From an uncultured Sulfitobacter sp. (lineage in GTDB: Bacteria > Pseudomonadota > Alphaproteobacteria > Rhodobacterales > Rhodobacteraceae), in contig CANMZB010000014.1 of assembly GCA_947502265.1 (NCBI GenBank), positions 62,001 to 126,000 on the forward strand: a stretch of 64,000 nt of DNA, read 5' to 3'. Positions 16,932 to 25,923 of the stretch are shown here, piece by piece. The notes beneath the pieces are model-generated. The model saw only the letters and a list, made by a program, of their open reading frames with translations, had not been told where the DNA came from and did not search any database. The position numbers and the translations under genes were made by a program. Within the stretch, counting starts at the first letter, position 1. Every line of letters starts with the position of its first letter.

Positions 16932-18098
16932 TCAATTGGGGCGCGACAAAAGCCCGCCGGGGCTGCGCATGATCTGACCCTCCATCTCAAGCTCGACCAG
17001 TGCGGGCGCCACCGTGGCCGGAGCGGCCTGTAGATCGCGGATCAGCTGGTCTTCGGCAACGGGCGAGGGGCCAAGGCGCGACAGGATCGACAGATGCAGA
17101 CCGGCGGTTTCGCGCAAAGAGCGTTTGGGTTTTGACGGTTTGGGTGCGATGCGCGCGGGCGTGCGCGGCTCCAGCGGCAGTTGCGGTGCTTCCTCGCTTA
17201 GCGGGCCAAGCGCTTCGATGATGTCGGCGGCGCTGCGCACCAGGGTGGCTCCGTCGCGGATCAGCATATTGGCACCTGCTGCGCGCGCATCAAACGGATG
17301 GCCGGGGACGGCCAGCACATCGCGCCCCTGATCCAACGCATCGCGCGCGGTGATCAGGCTGCCCGACTTTGCCGCCGCTTCCACCACAACAGTGGCCCGC
17401 GATAGACCGGAGATGATCCGGTTGCGTTTGGGAAAATGCCGCGCCATCGGTTGCAAACCCATGGGTTGCTCGCTGAGGCGCAGCCCTTGAGCAGCTATCG
17501 TGTGGGCCAATTCAGTATTTTCCGCTGGATACATTACATCAACGCCACCAGCCTGCACCGCCACCGTCCCAAAGGGCACCGCCGCCAGATGCGCGGCGGT
17601 ATCAATGCCGCGCGCAAGGCCCGAGACAACGACAAATCCGGCCTCGCCAAGCTCGTGCGCGAGGGTGCGGGCCATCCGTGTGCCGAGCGACGAGGCGTTG
17701 CGCGCCCCGACCAGCGCGATCATCGGCCTGTTCAGAACCGTGACGTCGCCCATCACCCAGAGGAATGGCGGCGCATCATCAAGTTCGGACAGCGCGGAAG
17801 GATAGTGAGGGCTGCCAAGGCTCAAAAGCTGCGCGCCTGCCGCTTTTGCGGCGCGCAGCTCTGCGTGAATGACCCCTTCGGGGCAGGCTTCATATCGGGA
17901 AACGCCCGCGGCGCGCGCCACCTCGGGCAGCGCGGCCAGCGCATTTTGCGCAGTGCCGTGTTCAGCCAGCAGCCGATTATACGTGGCAATGCCGACCCGG
18001 CGCGAGCGCAACAGACGAAGGCGGGCAAACTGGTCGTCTTCCGGGGTGGGTGGGAGTGGGGGGTGAGTGGAAGAAGGAGTAAAGTCCTTGTCAGTCAT
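16932..18098 (-). CDS. dprA: DNA-processing protein DprA/Smf
   Basis: This 388-residue protein has the DprA Rossmann fold: IALVGARNASSLGTRMARTL, FVVVSGLARGIDTAAHLAAV and FPKRNRIISGLSRATVVVEA, all diagnostic. A helical N-terminal region and a C-terminal winged-helix-like segment (LHLSILSRLGPSPVAEDQLI) flank it. DprA loads RecA on incoming single-stranded DNA in natural transformation. A GGAG site precedes the ATG. Together with the nearby Tad locus this might suggest DNA uptake ability, but dprA is present in most bacteria and proves nothing alone. Confidence 0.95.
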   Translation of the reverse strand: MTDKDFTPSSTHPPLPPTPEDDQFARLRLLRSRRVGIATYNRLLAEHGTAQNALAALPEVARAAGVSRYEACPEGVIHAELRAAKAAGAQLLSLGSPHYPSALSELDDAPPFLWVMGDVTVLNRPMIALVGARNASSLGTRMARTLAHELGEAGFVVVSGLARGIDTAAHLAAVPFGTVAVQAGGVDVMYPAENTELAHTIAAQGLRLSEQPMGLQPMARHFPKRNRIISGLSRATVVVEAAAKSGSLITARDALDQGRDVLAVPGHPFDARAAGANMLIRDGATLVRSAADIIEALGPLSEEAPQLPLEPRTPARIAPKPSKPKRSLRETAGLHLSILSRLGPSPVAEDQLIRDLQAAPATVAPALVELEMEGQIMRSPGGLLSRPN

Positions 18099-18138
18099 TC
18101 CCGTATCTCCGTCTGTTGCTGGAATCAGATATAGCCCT

Positions 18139-18618
18139 TCATTGGTTAACAGGGGGTGAATCGATTTCAGGAGATTTCGTGTAAATTGCGTTTATGTGGC
18201 AAATGCCTCGGGGGCCTGAAACCTCAAAGTCCGCCAGTAAACACCGGGATAGATTACACCCGCCAACGCAAAGCGGAAAATTGAAAACCCAATTTTTGTT
18301 GTTCAAATCAATGAACGGAATCAGAAAAATCCAGAACATGCGCGAAATCGCTTCGCACAGTATCACGCAGAGTTCACCGGCAAACCCCGCCTTGAAGAGA
18401 AGAAAGGTAACGCATGTGCCAGCGACAAGAGGAGGGAGGGAACCGAAGATGCTGAAAATGAGACCGGTTCCCACCACGATAAGAATATCCTGTGAATTGA
18501 CAGGCAAGAAAGCATCAATCGACAGGAGGATGGCAGCAGACAGCCAGATAAAAGGCGGTGCAACCAGCGACGCCAGAAGCGCCGCTGTGCGGTGGCGGCT
18601 TTCAACACGTTTCGTCAC
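18139..18618 (-). CDS. Hypothetical membrane protein downstream of tldD
   Basis: I do not recognise this 159-residue frame. Residues 1-100 look real: a basic start (MTKRVESRHRTAALL) and three hydrophobic segments (about 12-34, 44-66 and 72-98). The last ~55 residues, starting around NNKNWVFNFPLCVGG, have an odd composition with several Cys and look like read-through past a lost stop or a frameshift. It starts 29 bases after tldD in the same direction, so it could be co-transcribed. No ribosome-binding site is convincing. Confidence 0.45.
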   Translation of the reverse strand: MTKRVESRHRTAALLASLVAPPFIWLSAAILLSIDAFLPVNSQDILIVVGTGLIFSIFGSLPPLVAGTCVTFLLFKAGFAGELCVILCEAISRMFWIFLIPFIDLNNKNWVFNFPLCVGGCNLSRCLLADFEVSGPRGICHINAIYTKSPEIDSPPVNQ

Positions 18619-18647
18619 GCGGTGTGTACGGAAGACCGGTCAGCCGC

Positions 18648-20069
18648 TCAGGATGCTGATCCGCCCACCGTCAGCCCGCCGATCATCAGCGTTGGCTGGC
18701 CAACACCCACAGGCACCCATTGGCCCTGTTTGCCGCAATTGCCCATGCCGGGATCAAGGGCGGGATCATTGCCGATGGCGCGAATCTGCTTCAACGCGGT
18801 CGCACCGTCGCCAATCAGCGTGGCCCCTTTGACGGGCGCGCCGACAATGCCATTCTGCACACGGTAGGCTTCGGTACACGAAAACACGAACTTGCCATTG
18901 GTGATGTCGACCTGACCGCCGCCAAACCCCACAGCGTAAATGCCGTCTTTCAGATCGGCAACGATATCGCCCGGTGAGACATCCCCGCCCAGCATATAGG
19001 TATTGGTCATGCGCGGCATCGGGATGTGGGCAAAGCTTTGCCGCCGCCCGTTGCCAGTGCTTTGGACCCCCATCAGGCGCGCGTTCTGTCGATCTTGCAT
19101 ATACCCGACCAGCTTGCCGTCTTCGATCAAAACGTTTTTGGCGCTGGGCGTTCCCTCGTCATCAACAGAGATAGAGCCGCGCCGGTCGGGGATGGTGCCA
19201 TCATCCAGCACGGTAACACCTTTGGAAGCGATCTGCTGTCCCATCAGACCGGCAAAAGCAGAACTACCCTTGCGGTTGAAGTCACCCTCAAGGCCGTGAC
19301 CGATGGCTTCGTGCAGCAAAATACCGGGCCAGCCGGGGCCAAGCACCACGTCCATCACGCCAGCAGGGGCGGGGACAGCGTCAAGGTTGACCACGGCGAT
19401 GCGCAGTGCCTCGCGGGCTTTGGCCTGCCAGTCCGCAGGCGCAAGCAGGCCGTCAAGCCCGATGCGTCCGCCGCCCCCCGCGGTGCCATTCTCGCGACGG
19501 CCGTCCTGCTCCACCATGATCGAAATATTCACCCGCGTCATGGGGCGCACATCGCGCACCGATCCGCCTTCGGGGCGCAAGATTTCGATCTCCTGAAGGG
19601 AGGCGGCGATTGACGCGCTCACTTGCACAATGCGCGAATCCAATGCGCGGCAGTAGGCGTCGATTTCGCGAAGCGTTTCCACTTTTACAAGGAATGCGGC
19701 ACCCGCGATGGGGTCGGCATCGGTATACAGGCGCTTGTTCGTGCCTTCGGGCGCATCGGCCCACGTTCCGCCGCCATCGCCCACGGCAAGCCGTGCGGTT
19801 TCAGAAGCGCGGCGCAACGCCGCCTCTGAAATCTCGGTCGAGTGGGCATACCCCGCCACCTCGCCGCGCACCGCGCGCAGCCCGAACCCCTCGGCGGCAT
19901 CGAAACTTGCGGTTTTCAGCCGCCCGTCATCGAACATCAACGATTCCGAGCGTCGCCGCTCGAAGAACAGCTCGCCATCATCAGCACCCGCAACGGCATC
20001 GCGCAAAACGGCCAAAGCGGTATCACGATCAAGGCTTTGCTCGAACGGGGAAAAGGGGGCATCGGCCAT
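18648..20069 (-). CDS. tldD: Metalloprotease TldD
   Basis: This 473-residue cytosolic metalloprotease of the TldD/PmbA (U62) family cleaves small unfolded peptides together with TldE/PmbA. It shows the zinc motif in ILLHEAIGHGLEGDFNRKG (HExxxH) and the C-terminal metal-binding Cys region in GKFVFSCTEAYRVQNGIVGA. The N-terminal part, ERRRSESLMFDDGRLKTASF, is typical. AAGGAA precedes the ATG. The gene is divergent from the cytochrome oxidase operon, as often seen in Rhodobacterales. The partner pmbA is not in the window. Confidence 0.96.
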   Translation of the reverse strand: MADAPFSPFEQSLDRDTALAVLRDAVAGADDGELFFERRRSESLMFDDGRLKTASFDAAEGFGLRAVRGEVAGYAHSTEISEAALRRASETARLAVGDGGGTWADAPEGTNKRLYTDADPIAGAAFLVKVETLREIDAYCRALDSRIVQVSASIAASLQEIEILRPEGGSVRDVRPMTRVNISIMVEQDGRRENGTAGGGGRIGLDGLLAPADWQAKAREALRIAVVNLDAVPAPAGVMDVVLGPGWPGILLHEAIGHGLEGDFNRKGSSAFAGLMGQQIASKGVTVLDDGTIPDRRGSISVDDEGTPSAKNVLIEDGKLVGYMQDRQNARLMGVQSTGNGRRQSFAHIPMPRMTNTYMLGGDVSPGDIVADLKDGIYAVGFGGGQVDITNGKFVFSCTEAYRVQNGIVGAPVKGATLIGDGATALKQIRAIGNDPALDPGMGNCGKQGQWVPVGVGQPTLMIGGLTVGGSAS

Positions 20070-20153
20070 GGCGGGTTCCTTTCGGGGGGAAATGTGTGCG
20101 CTTCACGTCCATCTAACGCAAGCATAACTCTTTCTTTCGTTCCTAGAATATGA

Positions 20154-20174
20154 TTGTAAGGCACCAGATTACAA
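20154..20174 (+). promoter_or_regulatory. Inverted repeat upstream of ctaC
   Basis: TTGTAA-N9-TTACAA is a perfect 6-bp inverted repeat about 60 bases before the ctaC start. A TAGAAT hexamer (20144-20149) just upstream could be a -10 element, which would put the repeat near the transcript start. The binding protein is unknown. Confidence 0.4.
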
Positions 20175-20234
20175 CGTCGGGGTGCCGCGCCCCGTTTGTT
20201 TATGCCAACCAGGGTCAAGAAAATCAGGACGAAA

Positions 20235-21134
20235 ATGATGACAAAGCACCTCACACTTGCCGGTATTCTTGCCGGCGTCACCAGCTTGCCTGCATTGGCG
20301 CAAGGCGTTGATCCGCAAGGCCTTGAAGTGATCGGCACGCCGATTAACGGCAGAATGGGTTTCCAGACCGGCGTGACCGAGCTTGCCACTGACATGCAGT
20401 GGCTTGATGGCATGATTCTGGTGATCATCACAGCGATCACGCTGTTTGTGACCGGCCTGATAATCTGGGTGATGATCCGCTATAATCGCAAACGGAACCC
20501 GACGCCCGCGTCGTTTACCCACCACACACCTGTGGAAGTTGCATGGACAATCGTACCGATCCTGATTCTTGTGGCCATTGGCGCATGGTCGCTGCCAATT
20601 TTGTTCCGCCAGCAGGAAATCCCCGCAGCGGATCTGACGATCAAGGCAATCGGCAACCAGTGGTACTGGTCTTACGAGTATGTCGATGAAGATTTCGGCT
20701 TTGACAGCTACATGATCGGCGCACCTGCGCTGGGCGGCGACAACGTGAAGACACCCGAAGTCATCGCGCAGCTTGAAGAAGCCGGTTATTCCGAGGCCGA
20801 ATGGCTTTTGGCGACTGATACCGCCGTTGTCGTGCCTGTGGACAAGACAGTCGTGGTTCAGGTGACAGGGTCCGACGTGATCCACTCGTGGACTATTCCG
20901 GCCTTCGGCGTAAAGCAGGACGCGGTGCCCGGTCGTCTGGCCGAGCTGTGGTTCAAGGCGGAACGTGAAGGTGTCTATTTTGGGCAATGCTCCGAGCTGT
21001 GCGGTCAGGCGCACGCCTACATGCCGATCACGGTAAAGGTTGTCTCGCAAGAGGCGTATCAGGAATGGCTGGGGGCGGCGAAAGAAGAATACGCCGGTAT
21101 TCCCCAATCGGTGACAATCGCTTCGGCTGATTGA
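20235..21134 (+). CDS. ctaC: Cytochrome c oxidase subunit II
   Basis: This 299-residue subunit II of the aa3 oxidase takes electrons from cytochrome c through CuA. It has a signal peptide ending near SLPALAQ, two membrane helices ([20 protein letters not shown] and [13 protein letters not shown]-like), then the periplasmic cupredoxin domain. CuA ligands lie in [16 protein letters not shown]: Cys252, Cys256 and His260, with the upstream His in [18 protein letters not shown] is the conserved aromatic electron-entry region. I chose the ATG at 20235 because AGGA lies ten bases upstream. Subunit I is not encoded nearby. Confidence 0.97.
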   Translation: MMTKHLTLAGILAGVTSLPALAQGVDPQGLEVIGTPINGRMGFQTGVTELATDMQWLDGMILVIITAITLFVTGLIIWVMIRYNRKRNPTPASFTHHTPVEVAWTIVPILILVAIGAWSLPILFRQQEIPAADLTIKAIGNQWYWSYEYVDEDFGFDSYMIGAPALGGDNVKTPEVIAQLEEAGYSEAEWLLATDTAVVVPVDKTVVVQVTGSDVIHSWTIPAFGVKQDAVPGRLAELWFKAEREGVYFGQCSELCGQAHAYMPITVKVVSQEAYQEWLGAAKEEYAGIPQSVTIASAD

Positions 21135-21173
21135 TCGTCTGGCGGGGGAATGTCCCCGCCTTAAATATTTCTT

Positions 21174-21204
21174 CCGCCGCGTATGACCCTGCGCGGCGGT
21201 TTTT
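21174..21204 (+). terminator. Rho-independent terminator between ctaC and ctaB
   Basis: CCGCCGCG (21174-21181) pairs with CGCGGCGG (21192-21199) and is followed by TTTTT. A second hairpin, GGCGGGG/CCCCGCC (21141-21160), precedes it. Most ctaC transcripts should end here, leaving ctaB with lower expression or its own promoter. Confidence 0.85.
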
Positions 21205-21229
21205 CAACAGTATGGCCCACGGATATTCC

Positions 21230-22165
21230 ATGACCGATATGACAAACACGCAAAGTTTCGAGAACGAGGCACAGCTGGGCGATTACTATGCGCTTTTGAA
21301 GCCGCGCGTGATGCAGCTTGTGGTATTCACGGCCGTTGTGGGAATGCTTGCGGCTCCTGTGGCGGTTAATCCGGTGGTCGGCTTTGCCTCGATCCTGTTT
21401 CTGGCCATTGGCGCAGGCGCTTCCGGTGCGCTGAATATGTGGTGGGATGCCGATATCGACGCGGTGATGAAGCGGACGCTCAAACGCCCGATCCCCGCAG
21501 GGAAGGTGACGCCACAGGCCGCACTGTACCTTGGTGTCGCGCTTTCGGGGCTGTCGGTGATGATGCTGGCGCTGTCGGCGAACCTGCTGGCGGGCTTCAT
21601 GCTGGCCTTTACAATCTTTTTCTACGTTGTGCCTTATTCCATGTGGCTCAAACGTTCGACCCCGCAGAACATCGTGATCGGGGGCGCGGCAGGTGCCTTC
21701 CCGCCGGTGATCGGCTGGATTATCGCCACGGGCAATTTCGCGCTTGAGCCATGGTTGATGTTCGCGCTGATCTTCATGTGGACGCCGCCGCATTTCTGGG
21801 CGCTCGCGTTGTTTATGCGCAATGATTACGACGATGCGAATGTGCCGATGCTGACCGTGACCCACGGGCGGCGCGTCACACGCAACCACATCCTTGGCTA
21901 CACTGTTTTGCTGACAGTTCTGGCGGTTGGTACAGCGTTCTCTTCCATCGGCGGCTGGGTTTACCTTGCAACGGCGCTGGTGCTGAATGCCCTGTTCCTC
22001 AAGGGGGCCTATGACATCTGGCGGCGCGACGAGGAGATGTCGGAAGCCGATAACTTTGCCGCCGAGCGCAAATTTTTCCGCCTGTCGCTCTGGTATCTTT
22101 TTGCCCACTTCAGTGCGATACTGATCGAAGCGGGCCTGAAACCTTTCGGACTGGGAGGCTGGTAA
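21230..22165 (+). CDS. ctaB: Protohaem IX farnesyltransferase (haem O synthase)
   Basis: This 311-residue inner-membrane UbiA-family prenyltransferase adds a farnesyl group to haem B to make haem O, the precursor of haem A. It starts MTDMTNTQSFENEAQLGDYY and has the first Asp-rich motif in NMWWDADIDAVMKRT and the second region in RNDYDDANVPMLTVTHG, with about eight or nine membrane helices. The ATG at 21230 is preferred to upstream codons because its leader closely matches that of surf1 and the protein begins in the usual place. The stop overlaps the next ATG by one base. Confidence 0.94.
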   Translation: MTDMTNTQSFENEAQLGDYYALLKPRVMQLVVFTAVVGMLAAPVAVNPVVGFASILFLAIGAGASGALNMWWDADIDAVMKRTLKRPIPAGKVTPQAALYLGVALSGLSVMMLALSANLLAGFMLAFTIFFYVVPYSMWLKRSTPQNIVIGGAAGAFPPVIGWIIATGNFALEPWLMFALIFMWTPPHFWALALFMRNDYDDANVPMLTVTHGRRVTRNHILGYTVLLTVLAVGTAFSSIGGWVYLATALVLNALFLKGAYDIWRRDEEMSEADNFAAERKFFRLSLWYLFAHFSAILIEAGLKPFGLGGW

Positions 22166-22353
22166 TGGCTTTACGACCCGAACACGAGATTCACACGCGT
22201 CGCAAAGGGCTCAACATCGGGGTCGGGCTGATGCTCGGTGCTTTTGTTTTGCTGGTGATGCTGCTGACTTTCACCAAAATCACATCGACGGATTTCCGCA
22301 TTCCGGCCTCACAAGGCGTGGGTGCGCAGATTGATGAGGGAGGCACCAACTAA
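22165..22353 (+). CDS. Small CoxF-like single-helix protein
   Basis: This 62-residue protein has a basic start (MALRPEHEIHTRRKGLNIGV) and one membrane helix (GLMLGAFVLLVMLLTFTKIT). It overlaps both neighbours by one base (ATG on the ctaB stop and TAATG into ctaG), so it is translationally coupled to two oxidase assembly genes. Small CoxF-type proteins occupy this slot in alphaproteobacterial cox operons. Its function is not established; a role in oxidase assembly is inferred from position. Confidence 0.75.
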   Translation: MALRPEHEIHTRRKGLNIGVGLMLGAFVLLVMLLTFTKITSTDFRIPASQGVGAQIDEGGTN

Positions 22354-22928
22354 TGGCACTTTCGGGACCACAAAAGACTGTTATGCAAACCGTTAGCGTT
22401 GTTTTTCTGATGGGGGGGCTCGCATGGGCGTCCGTACCGTTTTACGACTGGTTCTGCCGGGTCACCGGCTTTGGTGGGGTGCCCGGCGTTTCCGGGGTCG
22501 CGTCCAGCGAAATCCTTGACGAAACGATCAAGGTCCGGTTTGACGGCTCGCTCAACAGCGGCATGGCATGGGAGTTCAAGCCCGTTGTGCGCGAAATGGA
22601 AGTGCGTATCGGAGAGACCGGCCTCGCGTTTTTCGAGGCGTACAATCCCACAGACAAGCCGATCGCAGGGCAGGCCTCGTACAACGTGACGCCCTATCAG
22701 GCGGGTCAGTTCTTTGAGAAAATCGAATGCTTCTGCTTTACCGAGCAGATACTTGCTCCGGGGGAGCGTGTGGATATGCCGGTCAGCTTCTACGTCGATC
22801 CCGAAATTGTCACAGACCGTGAGGGAAAGTATATACATACGATCACTCTGTCTTATACATTCTATGAAATTGATCTGCCCGAGGGCTACGCCGCGCTCGA
22901 AACAGATCAGACACCAAACCTGAACTAA
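22353..22928 (+). CDS. ctaG: Cytochrome c oxidase assembly protein CtaG (Cox11)
   Basis: This 191-residue Cox11-type copper chaperone delivers copper to CuB of subunit I. It has one N-terminal membrane helix ([20 protein letters not shown]) ending in [10 protein letters not shown], whose Cys is conserved in the family. The periplasmic beta domain ends with the copper-binding motif CFCF ([20 protein letters not shown]). Length and motifs are normal. It is coupled to the small upstream gene and followed 25 bases later by ctaE. Confidence 0.96.
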   Translation: MALSGPQKTVMQTVSVVFLMGGLAWASVPFYDWFCRVTGFGGVPGVSGVASSEILDETIKVRFDGSLNSGMAWEFKPVVREMEVRIGETGLAFFEAYNPTDKPIAGQASYNVTPYQAGQFFEKIECFCFTEQILAPGERVDMPVSFYVDPEIVTDREGKYIHTITLSYTFYEIDLPEGYAALETDQTPNLN

Positions 22929-22953
22929 CAAAAAGGTAATAGGGACGATTGCC

Positions 22954-23757
22954 ATGGCCCATGCAAAAAATCACGACTATCACATTCTCACCCCGTCCAT
23001 CTGGCCGCTTTTAAGCGCGATTTTCGCCTTCGTCATGCTTGCCGGCGGCGTTTTGTGGATGCATTCGGTTACGCCGTTTGTGTTCCTGATCGGCCTTGCC
23101 GGTACGCTCTACTGCATGTTTGCGTGGTGGTCCGAAGTTGTCGAAGAAAGCAAGATCGGCGACCACACCAAGGTGGTGCAGATCGGTCTGCGCTATGGTT
23201 TCGTTCTCTTCATCACGTCCGAAGTCATGTTTTTCGCCGCGTGGTTCTGGAGCTTTTTCAAGCACGCGATCTATCCGATGGATCAGTATGTCGGCTCGGA
23301 ATACATCGCGCCGGATATTGTTCCGGTCGACGCGTTCCACATGCCATTGATGAACACGCTGGTGCTTTTGCTGTCGGGTTGTGCCGTGACATGGGCGCAC
23401 CATGCGCTGGTGCATGAAAACAACCGCAAGGATTTGCAAAACGGTCTGATCATCGCTGTTGTACTGGGTGTGCTTTTCACAGGGCTTCAGGCCTATGAAT
23501 ACAAGCACCTGCTGCATGTAGGCTGGGAGTTCGGCGTCGACGAGTTCTATTCGAACTTCTTTATGGCAACAGGTTTCCACGGTTTCCACGTCCTCATCGG
23601 CACGATCTTTCTGCTGGTTTGCTGGTTTCGCGCGCGTGCTGGTCATTTCACACCAGAACAGCATGTCGGCTTCGAGGCGGCAGCATGGTACTGGCACTTC
23701 GTGGATGTTGTGTGGCTGTTCCTCTTCTTTGTCATCTACATCTGGGGTGCGCCGTAA
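22954..23757 (+). CDS. ctaE: Cytochrome c oxidase subunit III
   Basis: This 267-residue seven-helix subunit III starts [20 protein letters not shown]. It contains [20 protein letters not shown] with the conserved acidic residue, [20 protein letters not shown] and the closing [20 protein letters not shown]. Subunit III stabilises the oxidase and supports proton uptake. It is the last gene before a strong terminator. Start and length match alphaproteobacterial CtaE. Confidence 0.97.
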   Translation: MAHAKNHDYHILTPSIWPLLSAIFAFVMLAGGVLWMHSVTPFVFLIGLAGTLYCMFAWWSEVVEESKIGDHTKVVQIGLRYGFVLFITSEVMFFAAWFWSFFKHAIYPMDQYVGSEYIAPDIVPVDAFHMPLMNTLVLLLSGCAVTWAHHALVHENNRKDLQNGLIIAVVLGVLFTGLQAYEYKHLLHVGWEFGVDEFYSNFFMATGFHGFHVLIGTIFLLVCWFRARAGHFTPEQHVGFEAAAWYWHFVDVVWLFLFFVIYIWGAP

Positions 23758-23795
23758 GAGGCTTGCACCCGCAGCTTAACGCAGTAAACACCATC

Positions 23796-23825
23796 ACGCG
23801 CGGTCCTTCTGGCCCGCGCGTTTTT
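23796..23825 (+). terminator. Rho-independent terminator after ctaE
   Basis: ACGCGCGG (23796-23803) pairs with CCGCGCGT (23814-23821) and runs into TTTTT. The sequence after it up to the surf1 start resembles the ctaB leader (TTTTTCA, AGTA, GCCCACGG, TCC-ATG), so the module seems to have been copied. Confidence 0.85.
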
Positions 23826-23849
23826 CAGTAGCAGCCCACGGGGTCATCC

Positions 23850-24530
23850 ATGCGCCGCACACTTTTTCTAATCATCATCGGTGCCGGCGGCGCGGCTGTT
23901 CTGCTGTGGCTCGGCTTCTGGCAGGTGCAGCGGCTCGATTGGAAGCTGGCCGTGATTGATGACATCAACGCGCGGATTGCGGCGGCTCCTGTCGATCTGC
24001 CCGAGACGCCTGATTCCACCGCTGACGCCTATCTTCCTGTGACGGTCACGGGCACCTTGGATGCCGAATACATTCGCGTGCTGGTGAGCCAGAAAGACGT
24101 CGGCGCGGGCTACCGTATTATCTCGGCGATGGATGTCGGCACGCAGCGTGTGCTGGTTGATCGCGGCTTTGTCCCCGTTGCGCAGGATGATATTCCCGTA
24201 CAGGCGGGGGTGGTCACGGTGCAGGGCAATCTGCAATGGCCACAGGAAACCGACGATTTCACGCCCGCGCCGGACATCGCCGGAAACATCTGGTTTGCCC
24301 GCGACGTGAGCGTAATGGCCGATGCGCTTGGCACCGATCCGGTGCTGGTTGTTGCGCGCGGCATGTCCGTAGATGATGCGCCGGTTTCGCCGCTGCCTGT
24401 TGACACCGCAGCCATTCCGAACGACCACCTGCAATACGCGATCACCTGGTTTTCGCTGGCGGCTATCTGGGCCGCGATGACCTTTGCCTTTCTGTGGCGC
24501 GCCCGCCGCGCCCCCCAAACCAAGAGCTGA
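23850..24530 (+). CDS. SURF1-family cytochrome oxidase assembly protein
   Basis: This 226-residue inner-membrane protein has an N-terminal helix (LFLIIIGAGGAAVLLWLGFW) running into QVQRLDWK, the SURF1 signature, and a C-terminal helix (LQYAITWFSLAAIWAAMTFA). The periplasmic part holds YLPVTVTGTLDAEYIRVLV and VLVDRGFVPVAQ, typical of the family. SURF1 helps insert haem A into subunit I. thrC begins four bases after its stop. Its leader repeats the ctaB terminator-leader module. Confidence 0.92.
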   Translation: MRRTLFLIIIGAGGAAVLLWLGFWQVQRLDWKLAVIDDINARIAAAPVDLPETPDSTADAYLPVTVTGTLDAEYIRVLVSQKDVGAGYRIISAMDVGTQRVLVDRGFVPVAQDDIPVQAGVVTVQGNLQWPQETDDFTPAPDIAGNIWFARDVSVMADALGTDPVLVVARGMSVDDAPVSPLPVDTAAIPNDHLQYAITWFSLAAIWAAMTFAFLWRARRAPQTKS

Positions 24531-24534
24531 TTCC

Positions 24535-25923
24535 ATGCGCTATATCTCCACCCGCGGCACCGCCCCCGATCTCAGCTTTGAGGAAGCCATGCTTACGGGC
24601 CTCGCCCGTGACGGGGGGCTTTATGTGCCTGAAACAATCCCGACGCTGACCTTTGAACAGATCGCCGCGATGGGCGGGCAAAGCTATGAAGAGGTTGCGT
24701 TCACCGTGATGCGCCCCTTTATCGGTGACACCTTCACCGACACCGAATTCCGCGATCTGATTGCAAAGGCTTACGCCGCTTTCGGCCATGATGCCCGCGC
24801 GCCGCTGGTCGAACTTGCACCGAACCACTTCCTCCTTGAGCTGTTTCACGGACCCACCCTCGCGTTCAAGGATTTCGCGATGCAGCTCATTGGCCAGATG
24901 TTCCAGCTGGCATTGGGGCGCAAGGGCGCGCGCGTGACAATCGTTGGCGCGACTTCCGGTGATACCGGATCCGCCGCGATCGAGGCGTTTCGCGGGCTCG
25001 ACAACGTGGATGTGGTGATCCTTTATCCGCATGGCCGCGTCTCTGAAGTGCAGCGCCGCCAGATGACCACACCCGGCGAAGACAACGTGCATGCGCTAGC
25101 ACTTGATGGTGATTTTGACGATTGCCAGGCGCGGCTCAAGGACATGTTCAACGATTTCGAATTCCGCGACGGGGTGAAACTTGCCGGTGTGAATTCGATC
25201 AACTGGGGCCGTGTGCTGGCGCAGGTTGTGTATTACTTCACCTCGGCCGTGTCGCTGGGTGCGCCCGCGCGCAAGGTCAGCTTTACCGTGCCAACGGGTA
25301 ATTTCGGCGATATCTTTGCGGGCTACATCGCCCGGCAGATGGGCCTGCCGATTGCCGACCTCGTCGTTGCCACCAACCAAAACGACATCCTGCACCGCTG
25401 TCTGAACGGGCAGGGCTATCATAAAGGCACGGTGCATCCTTCGATCAGCCCGTCGATGGATATTCAGGTCTCCTCCAATTTCGAACGCGCGCTGTTCGAT
25501 GCCTACGGGCGTGACGGCAACGCCGTGGCGCAGTTGATGACAGAGTTGGGAGAGGGGGGCTTTGACGTGAGTCAGGGCGCGATGCAGGCTTTAGCAGAGA
25601 TCTACACCTCCGGTCGCACCTCCGAAGAGGAGACATCGCAGACCATCACCGATATGCTGGCCCGCACGGGCGAGCTGTTGTGCCCGCATTCCGCTGTCGG
25701 CGTGAAAGTGGCGAACGAGATGCGCGATGCATCCGTGCCGATGATCACGCTGGCCACCGCCCATCCGGCGAAATTCCCCGACGCGGTCGAGGCCGCCACC
25801 GGTATTCGCCCCCCCTTGCCCCCGCGCATGGCCGATCTTTTTGACCGGCCCGAGCGGTTGGCCCGCGTGCCAAACGACGTTGAGGCGCTCAAGACACACA
25901 TCAAAGGATTGATCCGCGCGTGA
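24535..25923 (+). CDS. thrC: Threonine synthase
   Basis: This 462-residue PLP enzyme converts O-phosphohomoserine to threonine. It starts MRYISTRGTAPDLSFEEAML, which is typical, and contains the PLP lysine in HGPTLAFKDFAMQLIGQMF and the phosphate-binding region TIVGATSGDTGSAAIEAFRG. NSINWGRVLAQVVYYFTSAV and VPTGNFGDIFAGYIARQMG are also diagnostic. The ATG at 24535 is used rather than an upstream one inside surf1. The stop overlaps the GTG of the M16 peptidase gene. Confidence 0.97.
   Translation: MRYISTRGTAPDLSFEEAMLTGLARDGGLYVPETIPTLTFEQIAAMGGQSYEEVAFTVMRPFIGDTFTDTEFRDLIAKAYAAFGHDARAPLVELAPNHFLLELFHGPTLAFKDFAMQLIGQMFQLALGRKGARVTIVGATSGDTGSAAIEAFRGLDNVDVVILYPHGRVSEVQRRQMTTPGEDNVHALALDGDFDDCQARLKDMFNDFEFRDGVKLAGVNSINWGRVLAQVVYYFTSAVSLGAPARKVSFTVPTGNFGDIFAGYIARQMGLPIADLVVATNQNDILHRCLNGQGYHKGTVHPSISPSMDIQVSSNFERALFDAYGRDGNAVAQLMTELGEGGFDVSQGAMQALAEIYTSGRTSEEETSQTITDMLARTGELLCPHSAVGVKVANEMRDASVPMITLATAHPAKFPDAVEAATGIRPPLPPRMADLFDRPERLARVPNDVEALKTHIKGLIRA

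Noticed and set aside
18194-18832. Plus-strand 212-codon frame near the end of tldD
   Set aside because: It overlaps the tldD 3' end on the other strand and shows no protein-like pattern.
21161-22108. 315-codon minus-strand frame opposite ctaB
   Set aside because: Composition is rich in His, Arg and Gln and the plus strand carries clear UbiA-family motifs.
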